64,000 bases of DNA from Sulfuricystis thermophila (lineage in GTDB: Bacteria; Pseudomonadota; Gammaproteobacteria; Burkholderiales; Rhodocyclaceae), in assembly GCF_004323595.1 (NCBI RefSeq), contig NZ_AP019373.1, positions 310,001 through 374,000 of the forward strand, in the 5' to 3' direction. Every line of letters starts with the position of its first letter. Position 1 is the first letter of the stretch. Of the stretch, positions 46,193-56,971 are shown one piece after another. Below the pieces are notes generated by a model that saw nothing but the letters and a program-made list of their open reading frames with translations, had not been told where the DNA came from and did not search any database. The position numbers and the translations under genes were made by a program.

Positions 46193-49100
46193 ATGGGGAT
46201 TTCCGGACGCATCGCGGAGTTTTTCCTCCGCAACGCACTGACGCCGCTCGTCGCGATCGTCGCGCTGCTTTTGGGCGTGTTCGCCACCCTGATCACGCCG
46301 CGCGAGGAAGAGCCGCAGATCAACGTGACGATGGCGAACGTCTTCATCCCCTTCCCGGGGGCCACCGTCAAGGACGTCGAAAACCTCGTCGCGCGCCCGG
46401 CCGAACAGGTGCTCGCCCGCATCTCCGGCATCGAGCACGTCTATTCGGTCTCCCGCCCCGGCATGGCGGTGATCACCGTCCAGTACCAGGTCGGCGAGGA
46501 TCCGATCCAGGCGCTGGTGCGTCTCTATGACACGGTGAATGCCAACACCGACTGGGTCTCGCCCACCCTTGGCGTCGGCCAGCCGATCGTCAAGCCGAAG
46601 GGCATCGACGATGTGCCGATCGTCGCGCTCACCTTCTGGACCAAAGACGCCGACAAGTCGGCCTTCGAGCTGCAGCAGGTCGCGCGTGCGGTCGAGATCG
46701 AGCTCAAACGCATCAATGGCACGCGCGATGTCTATACGATCGGCGGGCCAGGACATGTCGTGCGCGTGCTGATGGACCCGGAGCGCATGACGGCACGCGG
46801 CATCACCGCGCAGGATCTGAAGGCGGCGCTGCAGCTCTCGAACGCCTTGCAGCCTTCCGGCAGCCTGGTGCATGAAAACCGCGAACTGCGCGTCGAGACC
46901 GGCACCTATCTCGAAACCGCCGCCGACGTCAAACGGCTGGTGGTGGGCGTGTTCGACAAAAAGCCGGTGTTCATGGAAGACGTCGCCGAAGTCGTCGATG
47001 GGCCGGATCAGCCCAGCCGCTATGTCTGGCACGGCGACAAGGACGGCGAATATCCGGCGGTGACCGTCGCGATCTCGAAAAAGCCGGGGGTGAATGCCGC
47101 GGATGTCGCCGACAAGGTGATCGCGCGGATGCAATCCTTGCGCGGCACGGTGATTCCCGAAGGCGTCGAGTTCACGGTGACGCGCAACTACGGCGAGACG
47201 GCGACCGAAAAGGCGCAGAAGCTAATCGGCAAGCTCATCTTCGCCACTGCCTTCGTCGTGCTGCTGGTGCTGGTGACCCTCGGCTGGCGCGAGGCGCTCA
47301 TCGTCGGCGTCGCCGTGTCGCTGACGCTCGCCGCGACGCTGTTCGCCTCCTGGGCCTGGGGCTTTACCCTCAACCGCGTGTCGCTGTTCGCGCTGATCTT
47401 CTCGATCGGCATCCTCGTCGATGACGCGATCGTGGTGGTGGAGAACATCCACCGCTGGCACACGCTCAACCCCGACAAGAAGCTCTGGGAGATCATCCCC
47501 GGCGCGGTCGATGAAGTCGGCGGGCCGACGATCCTCGCCACCTTCACGGTGATCGCTGCCCTGTTGCCGATGGCCTTCGTCACCGGCCTGATGGGGCCCT
47601 ACATGAGCCCGATCCCGATCAATGCCTCGATGGGCATGTTCATTTCGCTGGCGATCGCCTTCGTCGTCACGCCGTGGCTGGCCTTGAAGCTGATGAAGCC
47701 GGCGGCGCATGCCGCGGGTCATGGGGCGGCGCCGCAGAGCACCCGGCTCGAGCGCTTCTTCCGTGCGGTGCTGACACCCTTCCTGCACCCGCAGACCGGC
47801 CGCAAGGCGCGCTCCATGCTGTGGATCGGCGTCGTCGCGGCCATCCTCGCCTCGGTGTCGCTGGGTTATTTCAAGCTCGTCGTCTTGAAGATGCTGCCCT
47901 TCGACAACAAGAGCGAGTTCCAGGTCGTGCTCGATATGCCGGCCGGCACGCCGGTCGAGGAAACCGCGCGCGTGCTCGCCGAGATGGCCGCGGAGCTCAA
48001 AAACGTGCCCGAGGTGCAGCACTACCAGGCCTATGCCGGCACGGCGAGCCCGATCAACTTCAATGGCCTGGTGCGTCAGTATTACCTGCGCACCAATCCC
48101 GAGATGGGCGACATCCAGGTCAATCTCGTCGACAAGCACCACCGCGACCGGCAGAGCCACGAAATCGCCGTCTCGATCCGCGAGCGGCTGATGGCGGTGG
48201 CGAAGAAGAACGGCGGCAACGCCAAGGTGGTCGAAGTGCCGCCCGGTCCGCCGGTGCTCTCGCCGATCGTCGCCGAGGTCTATGGCCCGGACTATGCCGG
48301 ACAGATGGCGGTGGCGAAGAAGATACGCGCCGCCTTCGAGGGCACCGCCGACATCCTCGGCGTCGACGATTCGGTCGATGAGGATGCCGGCAAGATCGTG
48401 CTGCGCGTCAATCAAGCCAAGGCGGCGCTGCTCGGCGTGGCGCAAAAGGACATCGTCGACACCGTGCGGCTGGGGCTTGCCGGCGAGGATGTCACGCCCT
48501 TGCACGATGGCGAATCGAAATACGAGATCCCCGTGAGGATCACCCTGCCGGCCGAAAAGCAGGCCAGTCTCGACACGCTGCTGAAACTGCGCGTGCGCGC
48601 CCTGCCGGCTTATGGCGGCCATCTGGTGCCGATTTCCGAGCTCGTCGAAGCGCGCCCGGCGCAGCGTGAAAAGGTCGTCTATCACAAGGATCTGCTGCCG
48701 GTGGTGTATGTCGTCGGCGACATGGGCGGCAAGCTCGATTCACCGCTTTACGGCATGTTCGAGATACGCGAGAAGATCAAGGACATGCCGCTCGAAGAAG
48801 GTGGGCGCCTGGGCGAATACTTCATCCGCCAGCCCGCCGACCCTTACGCGGGCTATGCCTACAAGTGGGATGGCGAATGGCAGGTCACCTATGAAACCTT
48901 CCGCGACATGGGCGCGGCCTATGCGGTCGGCCTGATCCTGATTTACCTCCTGGTCGTCGCGCAGTTCAGGAGCTATCTGGTGCCCTTGATCATCATGGCG
49001 CCGATCCCGCTCACCATCATCGGCGTGATGCCCGGCCATGCCCTCGTCGGCGCGCAATTCACCGCCACCTCGATGATCGGCATGATCGCGCTGGCCGGCA

Positions 49101-49399
49101 TCATCGTCAGAAACTCGATCCTGCTCGTCGACTTCGTCAATGAGCAGGTGGCCGAAGGGATGGACTTCGCCGAAGCGGTGATCCAATCCGCGGCGATCCG
49201 GGCGAAACCCATCGCGCTGACGGGCCTCGCGGCCATGCTGGGCGCCCTGTTCATCCTCGACGACCCGATCTTTTCTGGGCTCGCGCTGGCGCTCATCTTC
49301 GGCATCTTCGTCTCCACCGTGCTGACGCTGGTGGTGATTCCCGTCCTTTATTTCGCGGCCATGAAGAGCCGTATTTCTGCAACCCAAACAGGAGCTTGA
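46193..49399 (+). CDS. RND efflux permease (HAE-1/AcrB-type family)
   Basis: 1068 residues with two homologous halves of six helices and large periplasmic loops. '[20 protein letters not shown]' (about residues 401-420) carries the paired TM4 aspartates of proton-driven HAE-1 pumps. '[20 protein letters not shown]' is the matching second-half segment. '[20 protein letters not shown]'-type N-terminal porter sequence and '[20 protein letters not shown]' are also typical. It starts four bases after the adaptor stop. No outer membrane factor is in the window, so it must share one encoded elsewhere. Substrate unknown. Confidence 0.93.
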   Translation: MGISGRIAEFFLRNALTPLVAIVALLLGVFATLITPREEEPQINVTMANVFIPFPGATVKDVENLVARPAEQVLARISGIEHVYSVSRPGMAVITVQYQVGEDPIQALVRLYDTVNANTDWVSPTLGVGQPIVKPKGIDDVPIVALTFWTKDADKSAFELQQVARAVEIELKRINGTRDVYTIGGPGHVVRVLMDPERMTARGITAQDLKAALQLSNALQPSGSLVHENRELRVETGTYLETAADVKRLVVGVFDKKPVFMEDVAEVVDGPDQPSRYVWHGDKDGEYPAVTVAISKKPGVNAADVADKVIARMQSLRGTVIPEGVEFTVTRNYGETATEKAQKLIGKLIFATAFVVLLVLVTLGWREALIVGVAVSLTLAATLFASWAWGFTLNRVSLFALIFSIGILVDDAIVVVENIHRWHTLNPDKKLWEIIPGAVDEVGGPTILATFTVIAALLPMAFVTGLMGPYMSPIPINASMGMFISLAIAFVVTPWLALKLMKPAAHAAGHGAAPQSTRLERFFRAVLTPFLHPQTGRKARSMLWIGVVAAILASVSLGYFKLVVLKMLPFDNKSEFQVVLDMPAGTPVEETARVLAEMAAELKNVPEVQHYQAYAGTASPINFNGLVRQYYLRTNPEMGDIQVNLVDKHHRDRQSHEIAVSIRERLMAVAKKNGGNAKVVEVPPGPPVLSPIVAEVYGPDYAGQMAVAKKIRAAFEGTADILGVDDSVDEDAGKIVLRVNQAKAALLGVAQKDIVDTVRLGLAGEDVTPLHDGESKYEIPVRITLPAEKQASLDTLLKLRVRALPAYGGHLVPISELVEARPAQREKVVYHKDLLPVVYVVGDMGGKLDSPLYGMFEIREKIKDMPLEEGGRLGEYFIRQPADPYAGYAYKWDGEWQVTYETFRDMGAAYAVGLILIYLLVVAQFRSYLVPLIIMAPIPLTIIGVMPGHALVGAQFTATSMIGMIALAGIIVRNSILLVDFVNEQVAEGMDFAEAVIQSAAIRAKPIALTGLAAMLGALFILDDPIFSGLALALIFGIFVSTVLTLVVIPVLYFAAMKSRISATQTGA

Positions 49400-49401
49400 C
49401 C

Positions 49402-49638
49402 ATGACTGTCCATCGTATCGTCCGCATCATCGCCGGCTTTTTCATCCTGCTCTCGCTGGGGCTCGCCCACGCGATGGGACAGGTCGATCTGACCAAGATG
49501 AGCTGGCTGTGGTTCACCCTCTTCGTCGGCGCGAACCTCTTCCAGAGCGGCTTCACGACTTTCTGCCCGCTCGACACCATCCTCAAGAAGCTCGGCGTAC
49601 CCGAGTCGGCGGGCGACTGCAAGAGCGGCTGCGCGTAA
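49402..49638 (+). CDS. DUF2892 (YgaP transmembrane-type) membrane protein
   Basis: 78 residues from ATG 49402 with GGAG upstream. Two hydrophobic segments ('[18 protein letters not shown]' and '[17 protein letters not shown]') are followed by the family's '[16 protein letters not shown]' motif and C-terminal cysteines ('GDCKSGC'). The family is often fused to or near rhodanese domains and RND pumps. It is two bases after the permease stop, so co-transcribed. Snap-back element C starts two bases after its stop. Confidence 0.86.
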   Translation: MTVHRIVRIIAGFFILLSLGLAHAMGQVDLTKMSWLWFTLFVGANLFQSGFTTFCPLDTILKKLGVPESAGDCKSGCA

Positions 49639-49639
49639 A

Positions 49640-49776
49640 AGGCCGTGGAAAATTCTGCTGCGCGGGTCGGTTCGGGGCTTGGGCGGTGCTCGAAATTCTC
49701 ATGTATTTCATATAGATTCCGGTTTCTCCCGCCGTACCCCGCTGCGGCCCGCTCGCGACGAATTTTTTCACGGCCT
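49640..49776. repeat. Snap-back element C between the DUF2892 and DUF4202 genes
   Basis: The left arm 49640-49655 (AGGCCGTGGAAAATTC) and right arm 49760-49776 (GAATTTTTTCACGGCCT) are complementary with one short indel. The interior begins TGCTGCGCGGG, contains GGGCGGTGCTCGAAA and ends GCTCGCGAC. Corresponding blocks occur in element B at 20.3 kb, while the arms are unrelated to the arms there. It fills nearly the whole gap before the DUF4202 gene. Confidence 0.78.
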
Positions 49777-49804
49777 CTGAATTTTTGCCATTACAGGAGG
49801 AAAC

Positions 49805-50407
49805 ATGACGACAGCCTTTGAGCGCGCCGTCGCGCTGATCGACGCCGCCAACGCCCAAGACCCGAGAATGGATACCGATGACGACGGTAGCCAAGTGCCG
49901 CGTGAGCTGCTCTATGGCCGGCGCATGGCCGAGATGATCGGCCGTTATGCGCCGGAAGCGGACGAGGTGATGAAGCTGGCCGTGCGCGGCCAGCACATCG
50001 AGCGCTGGAAGACACCGCGCGATTCCTATCCGATGACGCGCGAAGGCTATCTCGCCTGGCGTACCGGTCTTTACAAATATCATGCCGAGCGCGTCGGCCA
50101 GATCATGCAGGAGGCCGGCTTCGACGAGAAAAGCATCGAACGCGCCAAGCAGGCGGTGGGCAAGCGGGCGCTGAAGGTCAATCCCGACACGCAGATGCTC
50201 GAAGACGTCACCGACCTCGTCTTCATCGAGCACTACATGCTCGAATTCGCCGGCCAGCATCCCGAGTATTCTGAGGAAAAGTGGCTCGACATCATCAGGA
50301 AGACCTGGAAGAAGATGTCCAATCGCGCGCACGACTTCGCTCTGTCCGGCAAGTTGAAGCTCCCCGAGCCGCTCGTGCCGCTGATCACCAAGGCGATTGC
50401 GGGCTGA
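49805..50407 (+). CDS. DUF4202 domain-containing protein
   Basis: 200 residues of soluble, helical character. 'AVALIDAANAQDPRMDTDDD', 'VRGQHIERWKTPRDSYPMTR' and 'VFIEHYMLEFAGQHPEYSEE' are the blocks I associate with DUF4202. Conserved His, Glu and Asp suggest a metal-binding HD-like helical fold, but this is inference. An AGGAGG-like sequence (CAGGAGGAAAC) gives a strong ribosome site before ATG 49805. It is followed by the toxin-antitoxin pair after 67 bases. Confidence 0.82.
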   Translation: MTTAFERAVALIDAANAQDPRMDTDDDGSQVPRELLYGRRMAEMIGRYAPEADEVMKLAVRGQHIERWKTPRDSYPMTREGYLAWRTGLYKYHAERVGQIMQEAGFDEKSIERAKQAVGKRALKVNPDTQMLEDVTDLVFIEHYMLEFAGQHPEYSEEKWLDIIRKTWKKMSNRAHDFALSGKLKLPEPLVPLITKAIAG

Positions 50408-50474
50408 AACGTTTTACTTCCCGGCGGGTTTTGTATTATCCTTGATACACAATCCGCAACCGTATGAGGCTACC

Positions 50475-50732
50475 ATGCCCACCACCGTCCGGCTCCCCCT
50501 GCGTGTCGAGCAATCGCTCGCTGAATACTGTGTCGCGCACCGTAAGACCAAGTCCGAGGTGATCGTCGAGGCGCTGGACAAGTTGTTGTCGGCGGCTCCC
50601 TCTGCAGGCGGAAAGACGCCTTACGAGCTCGCCTTGGAAGTCGGTTTCCTCGGTTGCCACGAAGGTGACGGAGAGGGCGGCGCTTACAAGGAGCGTGTCA
50701 GACGGGCCATTCGTGTCAAGCACAAGCGATGA
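50475..50732 (+). CDS. Ribbon-helix-helix antitoxin (VapB-like)
   Basis: 85 residues from ATG 50475. 'TTVRLPLRVEQSLAEYCVAH' followed by 'KTKSEVIVEALDKLL' is a ribbon-helix-helix DNA-binding N-terminus. The C-terminus ('ERVRRAIRVKHKR') is basic and would bind the toxin. The stop overlaps the toxin start (ATGA). The TATTATCCTTGATACAC stretch at about 50433-50449 is an AT-rich candidate promoter/operator for autoregulation. Confidence 0.85.
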   Translation: MPTTVRLPLRVEQSLAEYCVAHRKTKSEVIVEALDKLLSAAPSAGGKTPYELALEVGFLGCHEGDGEGGAYKERVRRAIRVKHKR

Positions 50733-51139
50733 GGGTACTGGTCGATACCGGCCCGCTCGTCGCGCTCGCCGACCGGCGTGATGGCAAGCACGAAACCTGC
50801 AAGCGCTGGTTGCGCGATTTTCGCGGCGAGCTGATGACGACTTGGGCAGTGCTGACCGAAGTGGCGCATCTCACGCCCTCCGTCACTGCGGGCATCGCCA
50901 TTTTGCGCTGGATACGCGAGGGAGGCATGGAAGTGCTGCCGCTGGGCGAAGACGAACTCGCGCTGGCGGTCGACTGGATGGAGCGCTATGCCGATCGGCC
51001 GATGGATCTGGCCGACGCATCACTCATCGTTGCTGCGCTCAAAACCGGCATCACCGCTGTCTGGACGCTCGAACGTAGCGATTTCGACGTCTATCGCCTG
51101 CCCAACCGCAGGCGTTTCCGTACCGTGGCAATGCCATGA
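50729..51139 (+). CDS. PIN-domain ribonuclease toxin (VapC-like)
   Basis: 136 residues. The acidic PIN residues are visible in order: 'MRVLVDTGPLVALADR' (Asp 6), 'AVLTEVAHLTP' (Glu about 43), 'RPMDLADASLIVAA' (Asp about 92-95) and 'ERSDFDVYRL' (about 115-118). This is the fold of VapC toxins that cut RNA. It is paired with the RHH antitoxin. Unusually, its stop overlaps the start of a metabolic dehydrogenase gene (ATGA), so the module is translationally tied to housekeeping genes. Confidence 0.88.
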   Translation: MRVLVDTGPLVALADRRDGKHETCKRWLRDFRGELMTTWAVLTEVAHLTPSVTAGIAILRWIREGGMEVLPLGEDELALAVDWMERYADRPMDLADASLIVAALKTGITAVWTLERSDFDVYRLPNRRRFRTVAMP

Positions 51140-52020
51140 ACATCGGCTTCATCGGTCTGGGCGGCATGGGCCGCCCGATGGCGGAGCACCTGCTTGGCGC
51201 CGGCCATCGGCTCGCCGTCTGGGCGCGCCGCCGAGAGGCAGCGGAGCCTGTGCTGGCGCTCGGTGCGAGTTGGGTCGATTCACCGGCCGCCCTGGCGCGT
51301 CAGAGCGAGATCGTCTGCACCAACGTCACCGGCAGCGCCGATGTCGTCGGGCTTGCCGAACGAATGCTCGACGACCTTGCCCCCGGCAGCATTCACGTCG
51401 ATTTCTCCACCATCGCGCCCTCGGTGGCGCGTGATCTCGCGCTGCGTTATGCCGACCGCGGCGTGCATTTCGTCGATGCGCCGGTTTCCGGCGGCACGGC
51501 GGGGGCGCGTGCCGGGACGCTGTCGATCATGTGGGGCGGAAACTCGGCGCTCACAGGACGGCTCGATGCCCTCTTCGCCTGCCTGGGCAAGACGATCGTG
51601 CATGTCGGGCCGGCCGGGGCCGGTCAGGTGGCGAAGGTCTGCAACCAGCTGGTGATGGTCGCAGCGATCGAAGCCTGCGCGGAAGCCGCCCGTTTGGCGG
51701 CTGTTTCAGGCGTCGATTTCGGCCAGGTGCGCGCGGCGATGCTCGGCGGTTCGGCGGGCTCGCGCGTGCTCGAATTCTTCGGCGAAAAGATGCTGCGGCG
51801 TGACTTTGCCGCCGGTGTCGAGGCGCGCCTGCACCACAAGGATTTCGTCGCCGCGCTAGGCGAGGCAGCGGCGCAAAACATCCCTCTGCCCGTGGCCGGC
51901 GCCGTGCTGCAAGCGCTCGATGCCTTGATGGCGGCCGGCTGGGGCGGCGAGGATACTTCCCGTTTGCTGTGCGTGCTCGAACGCGCCAGCGGATATTCGC
52001 AGAGAAAGGAAAACGCATGA
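51136..52020 (+). CDS. NAD(P)-dependent beta-hydroxyacid dehydrogenase (3-hydroxyisobutyrate/tartronate semialdehyde reductase family)
   Basis: 294 residues. The N-terminal Rossmann motif is '[17 protein letters not shown]'. '[20 protein letters not shown]' is the substrate-binding signature, and '[20 protein letters not shown]' carries the catalytic Lys (about residue 171). It oxidises or reduces small beta-hydroxyacids such as tartronate semialdehyde; the precise substrate is unknown. A weak copy of the 24-bp repeat (51541-51563) may code NSALTGRLD. It overlaps vapC upstream and the FKBP gene downstream by four bases each. Confidence 0.9.
   Translation: MNIGFIGLGGMGRPMAEHLLGAGHRLAVWARRREAAEPVLALGASWVDSPAALARQSEIVCTNVTGSADVVGLAERMLDDLAPGSIHVDFSTIAPSVARDLALRYADRGVHFVDAPVSGGTAGARAGTLSIMWGGNSALTGRLDALFACLGKTIVHVGPAGAGQVAKVCNQLVMVAAIEACAEAARLAAVSGVDFGQVRAAMLGGSAGSRVLEFFGEKMLRRDFAAGVEARLHHKDFVAALGEAAAQNIPLPVAGAVLQALDALMAAGWGGEDTSRLLCVLERASGYSQRKENA
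51541..51563 (-). repeat. Possible dispersed 24-bp repeat, copy 14 (weak)
   Basis: Minus-strand orientation, AGCCGTCCTGTG followed by AGCGCCGAGTT. It keeps the core AGCGCCGA and the overall spacing but is diverged. Same reading frame as the lutC copy (SALTxRL). Confidence 0.4.
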
Positions 52021-52361
52021 GCTCACTCACCACCCCGAGCGGTCTGATCATCGAAGACCTCGTCGTCGGCGACGGCGCGGCGGCAGCGCCCGGCCAGTAT
52101 GTCACCGTGCATTACACCGGCTGGCTGACCGACGGCCGGAAATTCGATTCGAGCAAGGATCGCAACGGTCCCTTCGAATTCCCGCTCGGCGCAGGGCATG
52201 TGATTCGCGGCTGGGACGAAGGCGTGGCCGGCATGAAAGTGGGCGGCAGGCGCAAGCTGACGATCCCGCCGCAGCTCGGCTACGGCGCGCGCGGTGCCGG
52301 CGGAGTGATCCCACCCAACGCGACGCTGGTGTTCGAGGTCGAGCTGCTCGCCGTCGGCTGA
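52017..52361 (+). CDS. FKBP-type peptidyl-prolyl cis-trans isomerase
   Basis: 114 residues from ATG 52017, a single FKBP domain. '[20 protein letters not shown]' , '[20 protein letters not shown]' and '[20 protein letters not shown]' followed by 'TLVFEVELL' contain the drug/proline pocket residues of FKBP12-like enzymes. No signal peptide, so cytoplasmic. It helps protein folding. Starts inside the previous stop (ATGA) and overlaps the next start by one base (TGATG). Confidence 0.94.
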   Translation: MSSLTTPSGLIIEDLVVGDGAAAAPGQYVTVHYTGWLTDGRKFDSSKDRNGPFEFPLGAGHVIRGWDEGVAGMKVGGRRKLTIPPQLGYGARGAGGVIPPNATLVFEVELLAVG

Positions 52362-53512
52362 TGGCTGCTCCTGCCCTGCCTTCGCGCCTGCCGGCCGTCG
52401 GCACGACGATCTTCACCGTGATGTCGCGGCTGGCCAATGAGCACGGCGCGATCAACCTTTCGCAGGGATTTCCCGATTTCGCGCCGCCCGCATTGCTCCT
52501 CGAACGTGTGACGCACCACATGCAGGCGGGCGCGAACCAGTATCCGCCGATGGCGGGTGTGCTGCCCTTGCGCGAGGCGATCGCCGAAAAGGTGGCGCGG
52601 CTCTATGGCGCATGCTACGACGTCGAAAGCGAGATCACCGTCACGGCGGGCGCGACGCAGGCGATCTTCACCGCCATCGCTGCCTGCGTGCGGCCCGGCG
52701 ACGAGGTGATCGTCTTCGCGCCGGTCTATGACAGCTACCTGCCGGCGATCACCCTGCAGGGAGGAGCCGCGAAGGTCATCAATCTCGCGCCACCTCATTT
52801 CCGGCCTGACTGGGGCGAAGTCGCCGCCGCGATCACGCCGCGGACGCGGATGATCATCCTCAATACGCCGCACAACCCGACCGGCACGGTGTGGACGGCG
52901 GACGACATGGCCGCGCTGTCACGTCTGGTGCGTGACACCGACATCGTGCTGCTCGGCGACGAGGTCTACGAGCACATCCTTTATACGGGCCGGCACGAGA
53001 GTCTGGCGCGGTTGCCCGAACTGCGCGAAAGGAGCTTCGTCGTCTCGAGTTTCGGCAAGACCTACCACATCACCGGCTGGAAGGTCGCCTACTGCCTCGC
53101 GCCGAAAGAGCTGACGACGGAGTTCCGCAAGGTGCACCAGTTCAACGTATTCACCGTGCACCACCCGTCGCAACTCGCGCTGGCCGATTTCATGCGTGCC
53201 GAGCCGGGCTTCGCGGACGGCTTGGCGGTGTTCTACCGGCAGAAGCGCGACTTCTTCAGGAAACAGTTGGAAGATTCGCGCTTCGAGTTGCTGCCCTCCG
53301 ACGGCACCTATTTCCAGCTCGCGCGCTACGACAGGATCAGCGACCTGCCCGACACCGAGTTCGCGCGCTGGCTGACGACCGAAAAAGGCGTCGCCGTGAT
53401 TCCGGTCTCGGCCTTCATGCCCGACGGCACGGACCACGGCCTGGTGCGTTTCTGCTTCGCGAAGAACGAGGCGACGCTGGCGGCGGCCGGCGAGAAGCTG
53501 CGCGCCGTCTGA
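52361..53512 (+). CDS. Aminotransferase class I/II (methionine aminotransferase YbdL-like)
   Basis: 383 residues. 'AINLSQGFPDFAPPALLLER' (about 31-50), 'VTAGATQAIFTAIAACVRPG', 'LNTPHNPTGTVWTADDM' and 'VVSSFGKTYHITGWKVAYCL', with the PLP Lys (about residue 233), identify a fold I aminotransferase. The 'SQGFPDF' and 'KTYHITGWK' forms are those of the YbdL/kynurenine aminotransferase branch that acts on methionine and aromatic amino acids. It is the last gene of the chain of overlaps that begins at the antitoxin. A repeat copy starts two bases after its stop. Confidence 0.9.
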   Translation: MAAPALPSRLPAVGTTIFTVMSRLANEHGAINLSQGFPDFAPPALLLERVTHHMQAGANQYPPMAGVLPLREAIAEKVARLYGACYDVESEITVTAGATQAIFTAIAACVRPGDEVIVFAPVYDSYLPAITLQGGAAKVINLAPPHFRPDWGEVAAAITPRTRMIILNTPHNPTGTVWTADDMAALSRLVRDTDIVLLGDEVYEHILYTGRHESLARLPELRERSFVVSSFGKTYHITGWKVAYCLAPKELTTEFRKVHQFNVFTVHHPSQLALADFMRAEPGFADGLAVFYRQKRDFFRKQLEDSRFELLPSDGTYFQLARYDRISDLPDTEFARWLTTEKGVAVIPVSAFMPDGTDHGLVRFCFAKNEATLAAAGEKLRAV

Positions 53513-53513
53513 G

Positions 53514-53536
53514 TGCCGTGTCGCGGAAGCCGACTT

Positions 53537-53537
<1 letters not shown>
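53514..53537 (+). repeat. Dispersed 24-bp repeat, copy 15 (between aminotransferase and ettA)
   Basis: TGCCGTGTCGCG followed by GAAGCCGACTTT, diverged in the middle. It fills the 24-base gap between two convergent genes and touches the ettA stop codon. Confidence 0.6.
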
Positions 53538-55201
<1,664 letters not shown>

Positions 55202-55205
55202 GGTT

Positions 55206-55523
55206 TCAGAATCCAGTGAAGAGAAAATCGATGGCGGCGAGGATTTCCTCGCGCTGGGAAGAAAGGTTGGCGACGGGCGATTTGAGCATACGGCGCGGCA
55301 CGGTGGCGATGTCCTGTATGCGAATGTGAAACTTTTCGCCGTCGATAACCACCAGCGGATTCAGGCGCAGTAGCGGGATGACCGAATCGTCGCTGGCGAT
55401 GCGCAGGGGCGCGACCACATGCTGTTCGATGCGGTCAAGCAAGTCCGATTGCAACGTGACGACATAGGGAATGCGATGGCGCGTTTCACTGTCGGGATTG
55501 CGATAAACGTCGAACTGGGGCAT
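55206..55523 (-). CDS. ccdB: CcdB family toxin
   Basis: 105 residues. 'FDVYRNPDSETRHRIPYVVT' at the start, then 'LQSDLLDRIEQHVVAPL', 'LRLNPLVVIDGEKFHIRIQD' and a final 'ILAAIDFLFTGF' match CcdB, a DNA gyrase poison. The last residues differ from the WGI end needed for gyrase poisoning in F-plasmid CcdB, so activity should not be assumed. Its ATG overlaps the ccdA stop by one base. Confidence 0.88.
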   Translation of the reverse strand: MPQFDVYRNPDSETRHRIPYVVTLQSDLLDRIEQHVVAPLRIASDDSVIPLLRLNPLVVIDGEKFHIRIQDIATVPRRMLKSPVANLSSQREEILAAIDFLFTGF

Positions 55524-55774
55524 CAGTCTGCCTCGACTTTCTCGCGGCAGAAACTGCGGAAGCGGTCGCTGAACAAGCCATGTTCGGCGATCTCGCGGTT
55601 ATAGGCCTCGATCGCGGCGCGGTTCTCTTCCCGCCAGCGGCGTTCTTTCTCTTTCTTGATTTCGGCCTGCAAGGCGGCTTCGAGCGTCTGCGAAAGGTTG
55701 ATCTTGAAGGCGCGCGCCTCTTCGAGCAGGTCGGCGCGGATGCTGAGATTGGCGGCTTTTTTGGCAGCGGACAT
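55523..55774 (-). CDS. ccdA: CcdA family antitoxin
   Basis: 83 residues from ATG 55774, with GGAGA upstream; an earlier in-frame ATG at 55831 is less likely. 'AAKKAANLSIRADLLEEARA' and 'LSQTLEAALQAEIKK' form the ribbon-helix-helix part. 'WREENRAAIEAYNREIAEHG' with 'LFSDRFRSF' is the C-terminal toxin-binding tail. It neutralises CcdB and represses the pair. Chromosomal copy, no plasmid or integron signs nearby. Confidence 0.89.
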   Translation of the reverse strand: MSAAKKAANLSIRADLLEEARAFKINLSQTLEAALQAEIKKEKERRWREENRAAIEAYNREIAEHGLFSDRFRSFCREKVEAD

Positions 55775-55837
55775 GACAATCTCCTTTGTGTTCGATGCGC
55801 ATAAGTTACGCGCATCTATTGTGCGCGTCAATCTCGA

Positions 55838-55861
55838 TGCCGTTCCGCCAGCGCCGACTTT
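55838..55861 (+). repeat. Dispersed 24-bp repeat, copy 16 (between ccdA and the Hpt-HD gene)
   Basis: TGCCGTTCCGCC followed by AGCGCCGACTTT; two differences from the majority form. Lies between the 3' end of the Hpt-HD gene and the ccdA promoter region. Confidence 0.9.
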
Positions 55862-55867
55862 TTGCTC

Positions 55868-56971
55868 TCAGCTCTCGACCATCCTGCGGATTACCGCGTT
55901 GAACGGGCCGATCCACTCGGCGGCGAACTGGTCGTCGCAGGCGTTGATCTCGGCGATGGCGCGGATCAAGGACCGTTGTTCGCCTCGCTGCGCGTGCCGC
56001 AGCATCACCGCCTCGAAGGCATCGACGATCGCCAGAATCTTGGCGCCCGGGCAGATCGCCGCGGCCGTCAAGCCGGCGGGATAGCCGCGACCGTCGGGCT
56101 TTTCATGGTGCTGGCACACCATCTCGGCGGCGGCGGCCCAGCCGGGCATACGTTCGAGCAGACCGGCCGCCAGCGCCGGATGGTCGCGGACCAGCAGCCG
56201 CTCGGATTCGCTCAGACGGCCGGTTTTCAACCAGATCGCCTCCGGCACGAACAGCATGCCGATGTCGTGCATATGCACGGCGGCGGTAAGCTGTACCGGA
56301 TCGACCGGCGTGCCGGCCGCCGCATTGGTGTCGAGCGCCAGCTGCAGCAGGCGCTCGTTGCGGCCGGCGAATTGGGGCGAGATGCCGTCGAGGCGTTGGG
56401 CGAGCGAGGCGAAAAATGCCAAGTCCGCGGCTTGCGCAGCGGAAGCGCTGAGAGAGGCTTGGTGTAACGCCATCGCCGGCTCGCCGCCGGGCCGATGGCC
56501 GGTGACGGCCTCGATCAGCGCGGCAGCACGCGCGGTAATGTCACCCGCCGGTGCGTTGCCGAGGTTTTCCAGCCCGCCGATGAGCCGCGGCAGATTCAGC
56601 GCGTCGAGTTTGCGGCCCTCGGCCAGCGCTTCGATCGTCAGTTCGAGTCGGTCGAGCGTGAGCAGCATCAAGTCGGCAAGCCGGTCCGAGAAGGGGATTT
56701 CTCCACTGCGGCAGCGCGCCAGCAGCGACTCGAGCGGATGGGCGATCGCCACGGCGAAATCGACCTTGCACATCGCCGCATCGCCCTTGATCGTGTGCAG
56801 CGCGCGAAACAGGCGCGCGATGGCGGCGGCATCACCAGGCGAATTACGCAACTGGGCGATGTCTTGTTCGATCGCCGGCGTCAGATCTTCGAGCGCTGCG
56901 ACGAATTCCCGGAAGCTCTCGGGGTCGACGATGCGCGGCGAAAGAATTGCGGCTGGGTTCGGGAGCGACAT
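55868..56971 (-). CDS. Hpt domain fused to an HD-GYP-type phosphodiesterase-like domain
   Basis: 367 residues. The N-terminal part (about 20-110) resembles a histidine phosphotransfer domain with the phosphorylatable His in 'FRALHTIKGDAAM'. The C-terminal part has 'LTAAVHMHDIGMLFVPEAIW' (HDIGM) and 'VCQHHEKPDGRGYPAGL' (HHE, DGRGYP), the HD-GYP motifs, with HDIGM in place of the usual HDIGK. It may hydrolyse cyclic di-GMP under phosphorelay control. It has no receiver domain or membrane part. It overlaps nothing but ends just before the ppk2 gene; the two adjoin head to tail on the minus strand. Confidence 0.82.
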   Translation of the reverse strand: MSLPNPAAILSPRIVDPESFREFVAALEDLTPAIEQDIAQLRNSPGDAAAIARLFRALHTIKGDAAMCKVDFAVAIAHPLESLLARCRSGEIPFSDRLADLMLLTLDRLELTIEALAEGRKLDALNLPRLIGGLENLGNAPAGDITARAAALIEAVTGHRPGGEPAMALHQASLSASAAQAADLAFFASLAQRLDGISPQFAGRNERLLQLALDTNAAAGTPVDPVQLTAAVHMHDIGMLFVPEAIWLKTGRLSESERLLVRDHPALAAGLLERMPGWAAAAEMVCQHHEKPDGRGYPAGLTAAAICPGAKILAIVDAFEAVMLRHAQRGEQRSLIRAIAEINACDDQFAAEWIGPFNAVIRRMVES

